In this document: one piece after another, positions 8,367 through 16,088 of the stretch
Layout of the letters: every line of letters begins with the position of its first letter
Position numbering within the stretch: the stretch's first letter is position 1
Assembly: GCF_013409365.1 (NCBI RefSeq)
Contig: NZ_JACCBA010000001.1
Location: 5,208,001 to 5,272,000, forward strand
DNA from: Actinomadura luteofluorescens
GTDB taxonomy: Bacteria > Actinomycetota > Actinomycetes > Streptosporangiales > Streptosporangiaceae
Direction of reading: 5' to 3'
Length of the DNA: 64,000 nt
Translations under genes and position numbers: made by a program
The notes under the pieces: generated by a model
Databases searched by the model: none
The model's input: the letters and a program-made list of their open reading frames with translations, nothing else
Told to the model about the DNA's origin: nothing

Positions 8367-8750
8367 CTAGACGTTCTCGGCAGCCACGGGGAACACGTCG
8401 TCCATGGCCTCGGCGCCGGCCAGCAGCGCGGGCCGGATCTGGTGCCGATAGACCGTCTCGGTGACCTCCGTGCTCTTGTGGCCGGCCAGCCGTGAGATGT
8501 CCCTGAAGGGGACGCCGGCGTCCGACGGGCCGACACGAAGCTGTTGTGTCATAGCGTCCGTGGCGTTCACTCGTCTGGGGTTCAGGTCCGTCTTCGCCAT
8601 GACCGCCCGGAAGGACCAAGGGACGTTGTTGGCGTTCCGCTCGGTGCCCACGGTGGAAGCGAAGACCAGGCCGCTCCTGCCCAGGCCGTGTCAGCTGCCT
8701 GGCCCTGCTCGGCCTGCGCGAATCGACCGTCCCACCCCGTTTCGCGTTGG
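8367..8750 (-). pseudogene. Remnant of a phage-type tyrosine integrase (3' part only)
   Basis: The minus strand encodes the C-terminal end of a tyrosine recombinase: GVPFRDISRLAGHKST and VTETVYRHQIRPAL, with the catalytic GH and Tyr region, ending at the TAG at 8367-8369. Upstream pieces fall in different frames: GTERNANNVPWSFRAV in one, and AQAEQGQAADTAWAGAAW, which matches the helix before the usual GLVF strand, in another. The box that should read like ELRHSFVSLLSDAG is scrambled by small indels near 8535-8555. The N-terminal half and the rest of the element are absent. The position beside tRNA-Thr fits an integrase abutting its attachment site. No second copy of the tRNA 3' end was noticed in the window. 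Confidence 0.85.
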
Positions 8751-8888
8751 GGTGCGGAGGCCAGTTCTGTTCGGTACGTCTTCTCAAAGGGTGGGCTGGC
8801 GCTCCGGATGCCGAAGCGCACTGAGCCCGCCGGCGACGGTGTGGCCAGGCCCGACTGTTGAGGCTGGCACCGCACTACTGTTCGGCGG

Positions 8889-9422
8889 ATGCAGAGCTCT
8901 TCGGATCAGGTTCCCGCGCTTCTCGATGGCCCAGGCGTCGAGGTGACAGACGGTCGTGAACTTCTCCTCGGATACTTGGACTGGTATCGCGAGGCACTGA
9001 TGCGCAAGCTCGCTGGGCTGTCCGACGACGAACTCCGCGAGCCGGTCGAGTCGCTGGGGTGGTCGCCACTCGGGTTGGTGCAGCACCTCGGCTGGGTCGA
9101 ACGCCGCTGGATGCGCTGGGGATTCGCTGCCGAAGACGTTCTCGCCTATCCGCCTGGGGGCGACGAGTCCGAATGGACCGTCTCTGTTGACCGGTCCACT
9201 GCGCAGGTCATGGCCGCCTACCGTTCGGAGGTCGCGAGGGCGCGGGCCCTGGTGGCGGACGCCTCGCTGAACGACCGGGCTTGCTTGGGCGGTCGGTTCC
9301 GGACGTCCGACCAAGCTCCCTCCCTTGGCAGGATCCTCTTCCACCTGCTCCAGGAGTACGCGCGCCACGTGGGTCACCTCGACATCGCCCGCCAGCTGCT
9401 GGACGGGACGACCGGCGAGTAG
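8889..9422 (+). CDS. DinB-superfamily protein (DUF664), putative metal/mycothiol-dependent enzyme
   Basis: The 177-residue protein has the four-helix DinB/DUF664 fold pattern: GRELLLGYLDWYREALMRKL, then GLVQHLGWVERRW, and finally LLQEYARHVGHLDIARQLLDG. The His residues of QHLGW and of YARHVGHLD are the usual metal ligands. Actinobacterial DUF664 proteins include mycothiol-dependent thiol transferases, but no substrate can be assigned. No Shine-Dalgarno site is seen. A -10-like TACTGT at 8876-8881 ends seven bases before the ATG, suggesting a leaderless transcript. Confidence 0.88.
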   Translation: MQSSSDQVPALLDGPGVEVTDGRELLLGYLDWYREALMRKLAGLSDDELREPVESLGWSPLGLVQHLGWVERRWMRWGFAAEDVLAYPPGGDESEWTVSVDRSTAQVMAAYRSEVARARALVADASLNDRACLGGRFRTSDQAPSLGRILFHLLQEYARHVGHLDIARQLLDGTTGE

Positions 9423-9571
9423 CCGTCGATGGACACAGCCCGTAGAAGGTGCGCGCTCCGACGCGTCCATGATTGCAATCGGTCAATCGAAAATATGGCC
9501 ATGAGCCCTGGGGCGGCTGCCCCCACTGACCGGCACGTCCAGTCGCATCGGCTGCGCCCGCCGGACTCGGA

Positions 9572-9946
9572 TCAGTCGGTCAGGTTCTCGGCGAGGATCT
9601 TCAGGTGGGTGTCGCGGGCCTCGGCGTGGCAGCGGCGGCCGGAGTCGGTGATCTCCACGAAGACGCCGCGGCGGTCGGCCTCGCAGAGCCCGCGCTGGAC
9701 GTACCCGTGCTTCTCCAGGCGGGCGACCGTCCGGGACAGAGCGCTCTGGCTGAGGTACATGGCCGCGGCGATGTCCTGCATGCGACGCTTTTCACAGTCC
9801 TGATCCACGAGGCGGTCGAGCGTCTCGTACTCGCTCATGCTCAGGCCGTGGACGTCCTGCAGCGCGCGGTCCAGCGCGCACGCGACCGTGTTGTAGCAGG
9901 TCGCCAGCTTGCGCCAGCGGTCGACCAGAGCAGACTCCGCCTCCAT
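9572..9946 (-). CDS. MarR-family transcriptional regulator
   Basis: Starting at the ATG at 9946 gives 124 residues, slightly short for the family. The winged helix is clear: SMSEYETLDRLVDQ, then IAAAMYLSQSALSRTVARLEKHGYVQR and the wing DRRGVFVEITDSG. The frame stays open upstream to 10033, but on the minus strand a TACGAT -10 box ends seven bases before ATG 9946 and no ribosome site is present, so a leaderless mRNA starting there is preferred. It is divergent from a DHA2 transporter across a region with long inverted repeats, so it probably represses both. Confidence 0.9.
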   Translation of the reverse strand: MEAESALVDRWRKLATCYNTVACALDRALQDVHGLSMSEYETLDRLVDQDCEKRRMQDIAAAMYLSQSALSRTVARLEKHGYVQRGLCEADRRGVFVEITDSGRRCHAEARDTHLKILAENLTD

Positions 9947-9960
9947 GCCGCGCATCGTAC

Positions 9961-10034
9961 CATGCACGCACATCAGATGCACGAGCATTAAATTCGTCGG
10001 AACTTTGTGCGTGGACATTTGATGCGTGTGCATG
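9961..10034. promoter_or_regulatory. Paired MarR-type operators between MarR and MFS genes
   Basis: catgcacgcacatcagatg (9961-9979) is matched in inverted orientation by catttgatgcgtgtgcatg (10016-10034) at 16 of 19 positions. The two copies flank the divergent start sites. Each overlaps or abuts a proposed -10 box (TACGAT for the MarR gene, TACTGT at 10035-10040 for the transporter), so occupancy would block both promoters. Confidence 0.72.
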
Positions 10035-10048
10035 TACTGTCCCTCGAC

Positions 10049-11500
10049 GTGACTATCACCGAGACCTCTCTCGACTCCGCCGTCCGCGCGCCGGGTGCCG
10101 TGCGCGCGCCGGCCGAGCAGACCTGGACCCCCCGGCTGTGGGGAGTCCTCGCCGTCCTGTGCGCCGTGTTGTTCCTCGACGGACTCGACGTCTCCATGGT
10201 GGGCGTCGCGCTGCCGTCGATCGGCGCTGAGCTGGGCCTTTCGACCACGTCACTGCAGTGGATCGTCAACGGCTACGTCCTCGGTTACGGCGGGCTGCTG
10301 CTGCTCGGCGGACGCACCGCCGACCTCCTCGGCCGACGCCGCGTGTTCCTCGCCGCCCTCGCCGTGTTCGCCGTTGCGTCGCTGGTGGGCGGTCTCGTCA
10401 ACGACGGCACGCTGCTGATCGCCACACGGTTCGTGAAGGGGCTGGCGGCCGCGTTCACCGCGCCGACCGCGCTGTCCATCCTGACCACCACCTTCCACGA
10501 GGGGCCGGCGCGCAACCGGGCGCTGTCGGTGTTCTCCGTTTTCGGGGCCAGTGGCTACTCGTCCGGTTTGATCCTCGGCGGGCTGCTGACCAGCTTCGGG
10601 TGGCGCTGGACGTTCCTGACGCCCGTGCCGCTCGCCGTGCTCGCCCTTGTCGCCGGCATCGCGCTGATCCCGCGGGACCGGTCGGCAGCCGAGGGAGGAC
10701 ACGACATCCTCGGCGCGGTGACGCTCACCGGCGGCATGCTGCTCGCCGTCTACACGGTGGTCTCGGCGCCCGAGCGCGGCTGGCTGGACCCGGTCACCCT
10801 GGGCTCCGTCGTGGTCGCGGCGGCTCTGCTGATCGCGTTCTTCGTCACCGAGAACAAGGTGCGCCACCCGCTCATCCGCCTCGGCATCCTGCGGATCGGC
10901 TCGATCGTCCGGGCCAACCTGAGCATCGTCGCGCTGTTCGGCTCCTACCTGAGCTTCCAGTTCATGATGACGCTCTACCTGCAGGACGTGCTGCGCTGGT
11001 CGCCGCTGAAGATGGCCATGGCCCTGCTGCCGGCCGGGCTTCTCGTGGCCTTCGGCTCACCGTTCGTCGGGCGCCTGATCGACCGGTACGGAACGCCTCG
11101 CCTGATCATCAGCTCGATGGCCTCCCTGAGCCTCGGCTACGCCTGGTTCCTCGCCACGGCCGGGAACGCCCCGCACTACGTGTTCACGATCCTGCCCACG
11201 ATGCTGCTGCTGGGCGGAGGGTTCGCGTTCGGCTTCAGCTCGATCATGGCGCAGGCCACGGACGGGATCGACGACTCCGAGCAGGGCCTGGCCTCCGGCC
11301 TCGTCCAGACCTCCGGCCAGGTCGGCGCCGCCCTGGTCCTGGCCGTGGTCACCGCGCTGGTCGCGGGCGGGACGGCCGCCGGCGGCGACGGCTTCGCCGA
11401 GTTCCACCCCGGCGTCAACCTGGTCAGCGCCGTCGCCGTGGTCGGGCTGGCGCTGAACCTGATCCCGCTCCTCCGCCGCTACAACCCGAAGCACACCTGA
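10049..11500 (+). CDS. MFS drug efflux transporter, DHA2 family
   Basis: The protein is 483 residues from GTG 10049. An open frame extends to 10007, but TACTGT at 10035-10040 lies eight bases before this GTG, so a leaderless start is favoured. It has DHA2 features: LDGLDVSMVGVALPSIG in TM1, GGRTADLLGRRRVF (motif A), RFVKGLAAAFTAPTALS (motif B), a motif C-like GASGYSSGLILGG, and about 14 hydrophobic segments. It resembles exporters of antibiotics and toxic cations. It differs clearly from the transporter at 4304-5791, so the two are not recent duplicates. Regulation by the divergent MarR protein is inferred. Confidence 0.92.
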   Translation: MTITETSLDSAVRAPGAVRAPAEQTWTPRLWGVLAVLCAVLFLDGLDVSMVGVALPSIGAELGLSTTSLQWIVNGYVLGYGGLLLLGGRTADLLGRRRVFLAALAVFAVASLVGGLVNDGTLLIATRFVKGLAAAFTAPTALSILTTTFHEGPARNRALSVFSVFGASGYSSGLILGGLLTSFGWRWTFLTPVPLAVLALVAGIALIPRDRSAAEGGHDILGAVTLTGGMLLAVYTVVSAPERGWLDPVTLGSVVVAAALLIAFFVTENKVRHPLIRLGILRIGSIVRANLSIVALFGSYLSFQFMMTLYLQDVLRWSPLKMAMALLPAGLLVAFGSPFVGRLIDRYGTPRLIISSMASLSLGYAWFLATAGNAPHYVFTILPTMLLLGGGFAFGFSSIMAQATDGIDDSEQGLASGLVQTSGQVGAALVLAVVTALVAGGTAAGGDGFAEFHPGVNLVSAVAVVGLALNLIPLLRRYNPKHT

Positions 11501-11525
11501 CCGTCCCCACACCGCCCCCCGCCAA

Positions 11526-11565
11526 CGTGGGCCGGCTCGCGCCTCCGCCGCGCGGCCGGCCCACG
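11526..11565 (+). terminator. Hairpin terminator after the MFS gene
   Basis: A perfect 11-bp stem, cgtgggccggc (11526-11536) and gccggcccacg (11555-11565), has an 18-nt loop and lies 25 bases after the stop codon. There is no T-run, as is usual in this GC range. Confidence 0.6.
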
Positions 11566-11643
11566 CCCGTGCCACGGGTTCTTCGCCCAGATGGCCGCTC
11601 CTCACGCCCAGCCCGCAACCGGACTCCCGTCCCCCGGCGCCAT

Positions 11644-11783
11644 CGGCCCGCATCTTTCCCCCGCCCCCTCGGCCCGCGTCTTTCTGCCGCCCCGTCGGCC
11701 TGCATCTTTCTCGCGCCACCGCGGCCCGCATCTTTTTCGCACCACCTCGGACCGCATCCTTCTCCCGCGCCCTTGGCCCGCAG
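11644..11783 (+). repeat. 26-bp minisatellite, five full copies
   Basis: The unit begins cggcccgcatctttc and repeats exactly every 26 bp at 11644, 11670, 11696, 11722 and 11748, with a truncated sixth at 11774. Copies differ at a few positions. Because 26 is not a multiple of three, the array is noncoding in any single frame. The rest of the 11501-12277 gap holds two hairpins and a hydrolase remnant, described separately. Confidence 0.85.
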
Positions 11784-11849
11784 GCGGACTCCTGTTTCCC
11801 CCCGGCGCCCTACCTGCGATCGGCCCCCACTACTTCTCGCCTTCTCGGT

Positions 11850-11945
11850 CTAGGTCGTGGTCGGCGCGACATGGATCAGGGCGGGGGCCTCGCTGGTCCG
11901 GTCGAGGGCGATGCGGGTGCCGTCCTTGGAGTGCGTGGTGTCCAT
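11850..11945 (-). pseudogene. N-terminal fragment of an alpha/beta hydrolase
   Basis: From the ATG at 11945 the minus strand reads MDTTHSKDGTRIALDRTSEA followed by PALIHVAPTTT and a stop, 31 residues in all. This matches the first beta strands of the small alpha/beta hydrolase family, which typically begin with a short tail, SKDGT, IAYDR and then PALILVGG. The remainder of the enzyme is missing. It looks like a remnant of a deleted gene rather than a functional peptide. Confidence 0.55.
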
Positions 11946-12238
11946 GAGTCCCCCAACTGCCGGGCCACGCTTCTGCCAATGCGGTGCGGGAGGGGACCCC
12001 CTCGTGCTCCGGGCCCGTCCGCCCATGCTGGGGTTCTCTGCCGTTGGTGCATGCCTTTTTGGTGGTCGCGAGGGGCTTCTCGGCCATCGGAGGAGCTCTT
12101 GCTCGCGCCCGGTGGGCTCTGGTTTCTGGCAGGTGCGGGCGGCCGTCGCCGCCTGTCGGGAGCGCCTGTGTCTGACGTTGCCGACATTTGGGACTCCAGA
12201 ACGCTTTGTTGCATGGCGCCAGAGGGAGCGCGTGGAGT

Positions 12239-12272
12239 GGCGGGGGCGTCCCGTCTTGGGGACGCCCCCGCC
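12239..12272 (-). terminator. Terminator of the MerR-VIT/vWA operon
   Basis: A perfect 14-bp stem (ggcgggggcgtccc at 12239-12252 with gggacgcccccgcc at 12259-12272) has a 6-nt loop. It lies just beyond the stop codon of the minus-strand gene at 12278. Confidence 0.85.
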
Positions 12273-12277
12273 TTGGG

Positions 12278-14737
12278 CTAGTTGGAGCGTTTCCAGAAGG
12301 GGCGGCGGGGTGGGGCCTCGCCGGTGAAGGCGGCGAGGACCTGGAGCGCCTGGGTCCACTGGTCGCTGACGGTGGGCTGGTCGGCGGTGGGTCGGAGGCG
12401 GTGCAGGTCGTCGCGCAGGTCGGCGAGGACCTTGGTGTCCAGGGAGAGGGTCTGCATTCGCTGGACGATCGACTCCAGGATGGGGAGGAGTTCGCTCAGC
12501 AGGTGCTGGATGCGCTCTTCTCGTGTATCGGGGACCTGGCGGAGGCGGCCCAGGACGTTGGCCAGTTCCTGCTGGAACCCGGCGAGGGGCGAAGGCGCGG
12601 GGCGGGACGAGGGCGCGGGGCCTGCCGGCCGGCGGGCGCGGCCGAGGGGGCGGCCTGCGGGACGGGCCGAGGCCGGAGGGGGTGCGCCGTAACCGGGAGG
12701 GGCGCCTTGCGGCATCGGGGGTGGGCCGGAGGGGGCGGCCGGCATCGGTGCAGGGGGCATGGGGGCCGAACGTGCCGGCGGGGCCGACCTCTGCAGGTCC
12801 ATATCCATGTCCAAGTCCTCGTCCATGTCCATGGCGAAGGCCGCCGGGGACACCTGCCGTTCGGCCATCGGCGCGGCGCCTGCCCAGCCTCGGGGCGTCT
12901 CCACCGGCTGGACGACCTTGTGGGGCGTCCCGCCCTCGGTCGCGACCCGGCTGTCCACCGCTACGAACGCCGTGAAGCGGCACAGGACGCCGAACCGGAG
13001 GGAGGTCGAGATGATGCGCTGTTCCAGGTCGCCGGGGCCGCCGACCGTGTAGCGGTCCTCTAGGTCGCGCAGGTGCGCGCGGGCCCAGATGGATCGGGTG
13101 GCCGGGTCCTTGGTGACGATGCCGGTGGCGCGCTGCTCCCAGGCCGTGCCGTCGGATGCCGTCCCCCGGACGGTCAGGGTGCCGGACGGCGCGCCTCGGA
13201 AGCGGCCCGCGATCTGGAGCGGTACGCCGGGGAACAGGGCGCCCGGCCGGGTGGGCGCCACGGTGTCGGGGACGATCTCCAGCCCGTCGGCGTGCAGGGC
13301 GAGGCCGGTGGCCAGCGGGGCGGCGATCCGGTGGTGGATGTGCTCCATCGCCTCGTCGAGGCGGTCTTCGGACTCCACCAGTTCGCAACGGCCCCCGCCG
13401 ATCGCGGCGAGGCGGTTCAGGAAGCCGGCGTTGACGGCCTGGTCGATGCCGACCGTGTGCACGCGGACGCCGTGCAGCCGCGGTTCGAGGTGGGCGAGGA
13501 GGTGGTCCTCGTTGCCCACCTGGCCGTCGGTGATGAGGACGAGGACCCGGTCGCGGGTGGGGTCGGTGAGCAGGCGGCAGCCCTCGTCGAGCGGGGCGAG
13601 CATCTCGGTGCCGCCCCGCGCGCCCAGCGCCGCGAGGTGCTCGACGGCGCGGAACCGGTTGCGGTCGGTGCCGTCGGCCAGTCCGGAGCCGAGGTCGCGC
13701 GGGCGCTCGATGACGTTGTCGAAGGACAGGACGGCGAACCGGTCTTCGGCGCGGAAGGTGTCGACGATGCGCGCGGCGGCGCGGCGGGCGGCGACCATCT
13801 TCCAGCCGTACATGCTGCCGGAACGGTCGAGGACGAGCACCACGTCGCGCGGGCGGGGCCTCGCTTCTCCCGACGGCAGGACGGTGAGGCTGAACGTCCC
13901 CTCCTCGCCGGACTCGTCCGGGACGAGGGCGAGGGCCGCGCTTTCGTGGGGGGCGAAGTCGAGGCGGAGGATGAAGTCGCGGTCGAGGCGCTCGCCCGGT
14001 TGCAGGCGCACGGTGGTCCGCTCGCCGTCGCCCTCCTCGGCGACCACATGCAGCGCCGACCGGATCTGGGTGAGCGGAAGCCCGGACGGATCGATGTCGA
14101 CGGTGACGGCCAGCCGAACCGGGTTGGGGAAGCCGGGCAGCAGGACGGGCGGGCTGATCCGGGACGCGTCCGGCACGGCGTTGGTGTCGTCGGCCACCCC
14201 GGAGCCTGCGCGCTCGCCGTCGAGCGGGGCGCCGGGGATGTAGCGGGGGGCGACGACGAGCGGAAAGCGGAACGTCGCGCTGGACGCCGACTCGTGCGGC
14301 AGCAGCTGGTCGAGGGAGAGCCTGATCGTGATCCGCTCGCCCGGCAGGATGTTGCCCACCCGCATGGTGAACACGTCCGGGCGGTCCTCTTCCGCGATGG
14401 CCGCGCGTTGACCCGCTGCGATGGCGGTGTCGTAGTCCTGCCGCGCCTGCCCGCGCTCTTTCAGCCTCCCTTCGATGACCCTGTCAGCGGCTTCCATGCG
14501 CAGTGCGGTGACGGCGGCGCGGTCGGGCAGGGGAAAGACGTAGGTGGCCTCCAGCGGCACGTCGAACGGGTTTCGGAAGCCCTGGACGACCTCGATGCCA
14601 GCGGCGAGGCCGGTGATGGACGCGTGCACGTCCACGGAGTCGAGCGGCAGGTTTCCCCTGTCGGTGCTGAGCGCGCCGAGCCCGTGGTCGGGTACCGGTG
14701 GCGCGGTCTCGGGTAGTGGCAGGATGCGCACGGTCAC
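12278..14737 (-). CDS. VIT and von Willebrand factor A domain protein
   Basis: The 819-residue protein opens with a VIT domain (about 25-155; IEVVQGFRNPFDVPLEATYV, then RPDVFTMRVGNILPGERI) as in inter-alpha-trypsin inhibitor heavy chains. A vWA domain follows (about 290-460) with an intact MIDAS: DRSGSM, a conserved Thr in GGTEM, and LITDGQVGN. After it comes a Pro/Met-rich linker with a DMDEDLDMDMD acidic patch and a helical C-terminus. There is no signal peptide, so it is probably cytosolic or peripheral. It overlaps the upstream MerR gene by ATGA. Bacterial VIT-vWA proteins are thought to bind partners in a metal-dependent way, but the partner here is unknown. Confidence 0.88.
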   Translation of the reverse strand: MTVRILPLPETAPPVPDHGLGALSTDRGNLPLDSVDVHASITGLAAGIEVVQGFRNPFDVPLEATYVFPLPDRAAVTALRMEAADRVIEGRLKERGQARQDYDTAIAAGQRAAIAEEDRPDVFTMRVGNILPGERITIRLSLDQLLPHESASSATFRFPLVVAPRYIPGAPLDGERAGSGVADDTNAVPDASRISPPVLLPGFPNPVRLAVTVDIDPSGLPLTQIRSALHVVAEEGDGERTTVRLQPGERLDRDFILRLDFAPHESAALALVPDESGEEGTFSLTVLPSGEARPRPRDVVLVLDRSGSMYGWKMVAARRAAARIVDTFRAEDRFAVLSFDNVIERPRDLGSGLADGTDRNRFRAVEHLAALGARGGTEMLAPLDEGCRLLTDPTRDRVLVLITDGQVGNEDHLLAHLEPRLHGVRVHTVGIDQAVNAGFLNRLAAIGGGRCELVESEDRLDEAMEHIHHRIAAPLATGLALHADGLEIVPDTVAPTRPGALFPGVPLQIAGRFRGAPSGTLTVRGTASDGTAWEQRATGIVTKDPATRSIWARAHLRDLEDRYTVGGPGDLEQRIISTSLRFGVLCRFTAFVAVDSRVATEGGTPHKVVQPVETPRGWAGAAPMAERQVSPAAFAMDMDEDLDMDMDLQRSAPPARSAPMPPAPMPAAPSGPPPMPQGAPPGYGAPPPASARPAGRPLGRARRPAGPAPSSRPAPSPLAGFQQELANVLGRLRQVPDTREERIQHLLSELLPILESIVQRMQTLSLDTKVLADLRDDLHRLRPTADQPTVSDQWTQALQVLAAFTGEAPPRRPFWKRSN

Positions 14738-15525
14738 TGAATCCTCCGAGGTGGGGCGGCGGGCTGGAAGTCGGGGCTTTCGGCGGGGGTGTCCACGCGG
14801 GCGAGCAGGCCGCGGCGGCGCAGTTCGTCGAGCAGTGGACGAGCGGCCGCCTCGATGGCGGCGAGGTCGTCGCCGTTCAGGTTCGGGACCTCAAGGAGCA
14901 CGGTGAGGCCGGGAGCGAGCCGGACGCCCTGGACGATCGCGGGACGGTCTTCGCCATAGCCGCTGGCATCGACGTTCTGGTGGAACGACACATCGGGTCG
15001 CGTGCTCCAGAAGCTCCCTCTCTCGCTGCCCTCCGCACCTTTGGGGGCCGTTGGAGGCCCGCCTTGGCTCTCTGGGCTTGCGGGGGAGTGGCCGTGGGGA
15101 GCCTGCTCGGCGTCCCGAGTGGCCTGAGGGCTCGAGCCAGGGGCCCCGGTTGTTCGGCCGTGTGGAGCGCCAGGGGCCGGCAGGCCGCCTGAACGGGTGC
15201 CCGGCGGGCCGGGGAGGGCGGCGATGCGGGCGAGGTCCGCGTCGGTCGCGGCGGCGAGCTCGATCTGGATCTCGGAGATGGAGCGGCCCGAGGCCTGGCG
15301 CCGCTTCACCGCGACGAGTTGGAGGAGATGGCGGGGCCCGTACAGCGCGGTTCGGCCGCGGCGGCCGAGGGGCGGGTCGATGAGGCCGATGGTGGTGTAC
15401 CAGCGGATCAGCCGCTCGTTGGGCAGGTCGCGCACCCGGCCGCTGACCTGCGCGGACCCGTCCGCCGCGAGAGCCGCGCCGGCACGGTCCGCCAGTTCGG
15501 CGATCGTCCAGGTGTCATCGTCCAT
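14734..15525 (-). CDS. MerR-family regulator with long C-terminal extension
   Basis: The 263-residue protein has an N-terminal MerR winged helix: WTIAELADRAGAAL, then LIRWYTTIGLIDPPLGRRGR and YGPRHLLQLVAVKRRQASG. A Pro/Gly-rich linker and a C-terminal region with VRLAPGLTVLLEVPNLNGDD replace the usual coiled coil and metal-binding loop; no Cys cluster is present. Its stop overlaps the start of the VIT/vWA gene, so the two are translationally coupled and probably act together. A perfect inverted repeat sits 12-36 bases before its start, suggesting autoregulation. Confidence 0.85.
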   Translation of the reverse strand: MDDDTWTIAELADRAGAALAADGSAQVSGRVRDLPNERLIRWYTTIGLIDPPLGRRGRTALYGPRHLLQLVAVKRRQASGRSISEIQIELAAATDADLARIAALPGPPGTRSGGLPAPGAPHGRTTGAPGSSPQATRDAEQAPHGHSPASPESQGGPPTAPKGAEGSERGSFWSTRPDVSFHQNVDASGYGEDRPAIVQGVRLAPGLTVLLEVPNLNGDDLAAIEAAARPLLDELRRRGLLARVDTPAESPDFQPAAPPRRIQ

Positions 15526-15536
15526 GTGGTCGATGA

Positions 15537-15561
15537 TGACACTGTCACGATGACAGTGTCA
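15537..15561 (-). promoter_or_regulatory. Perfect inverted-repeat operator in the MerR-VIT/vWA promoter
   Basis: tgacactgtca (15537-15547), spacer cga, then tgacagtgtca (15551-15561) form an 11-bp perfect inverted repeat. Read on the minus strand it begins with TTGACA, a consensus -35 box, and fills the spacer before the start region. That is the typical position for MerR-family operators, which activate by twisting promoter DNA. Confidence 0.8.
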
Positions 15562-16088
15562 ACTTCTTTCAGGTCGAAGGGCGCTCCCGTCCTGAGCCCC
15601 CTGGTCCCCGCGTGGGTATGTGGAGCGCGGGCCGCAGGGGAGCGTCGCCGCTGACCGGCTGATGGCGGGCGCCATGGCCGAATGCCGCCTTGGGCTATGG
15701 GGTGCCTGCCTGTGAACGAAGTCGTCGTCGAATTGCCCTTTGAAGCGTCATGGTGACGGTATTCGCTGTCCGGGTGACCGTTTGGTTAGGCCTCTGTGGC
15801 CCTCGCGGGAAGTGCGACCTCCCCGAACATGGAATGGTTATCGCCGACTGTCAGTCCGAAATTCCCGCTATATCACTCTTGGTAGTCACTTGATCGCTCA
15901 ACGGGGCGGCGCGCTGGTCATGTGAACACGGTGAACCTTGCAGTATTACGGTCGAAGCGCCCCAAAGTCCATTAAGTGTGACACAGTCCAAAAAGACCTA
16001 ATTGAGAGGTAACGATGATGTTCGGTGTCGGAGTGTGATCCCTTGAATTTGCTGGTAAAGAGCGTCGGCAGCCTTTACCTTTTCTGGC
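15562..16088. other. Intergenic region without a supported gene
   Basis: This 527-bp gap separates the divergent MerR and sigma-like genes. It is visibly less GC-rich from about 15800 to 16080 and contains a short palindrome cgtca-tgg-tgacg near 15747. The only open frame (15740-15925) lacks codon bias or a ribosome site. It probably carries the promoter of the gene at 16089; no reliable -10/-35 pair was identified. Confidence 0.5.

Noticed and set aside
8237..8536. Minus-strand ORF across tRNA-Thr ending in a PPIGIEPMTYSLRVNRSAD-like string
   Set aside because: This is the well-known spurious translation of the reverse strand of tRNA-Thr. The real contents are the tRNA, a terminator and the integrase remnant.
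13073..14716. 547-codon plus-strand ORF opposite the VIT/vWA gene
   Set aside because: It is a Gly/Arg/Asp-rich shadow of a real gene. The MIDAS and VIT motifs are on the other strand.
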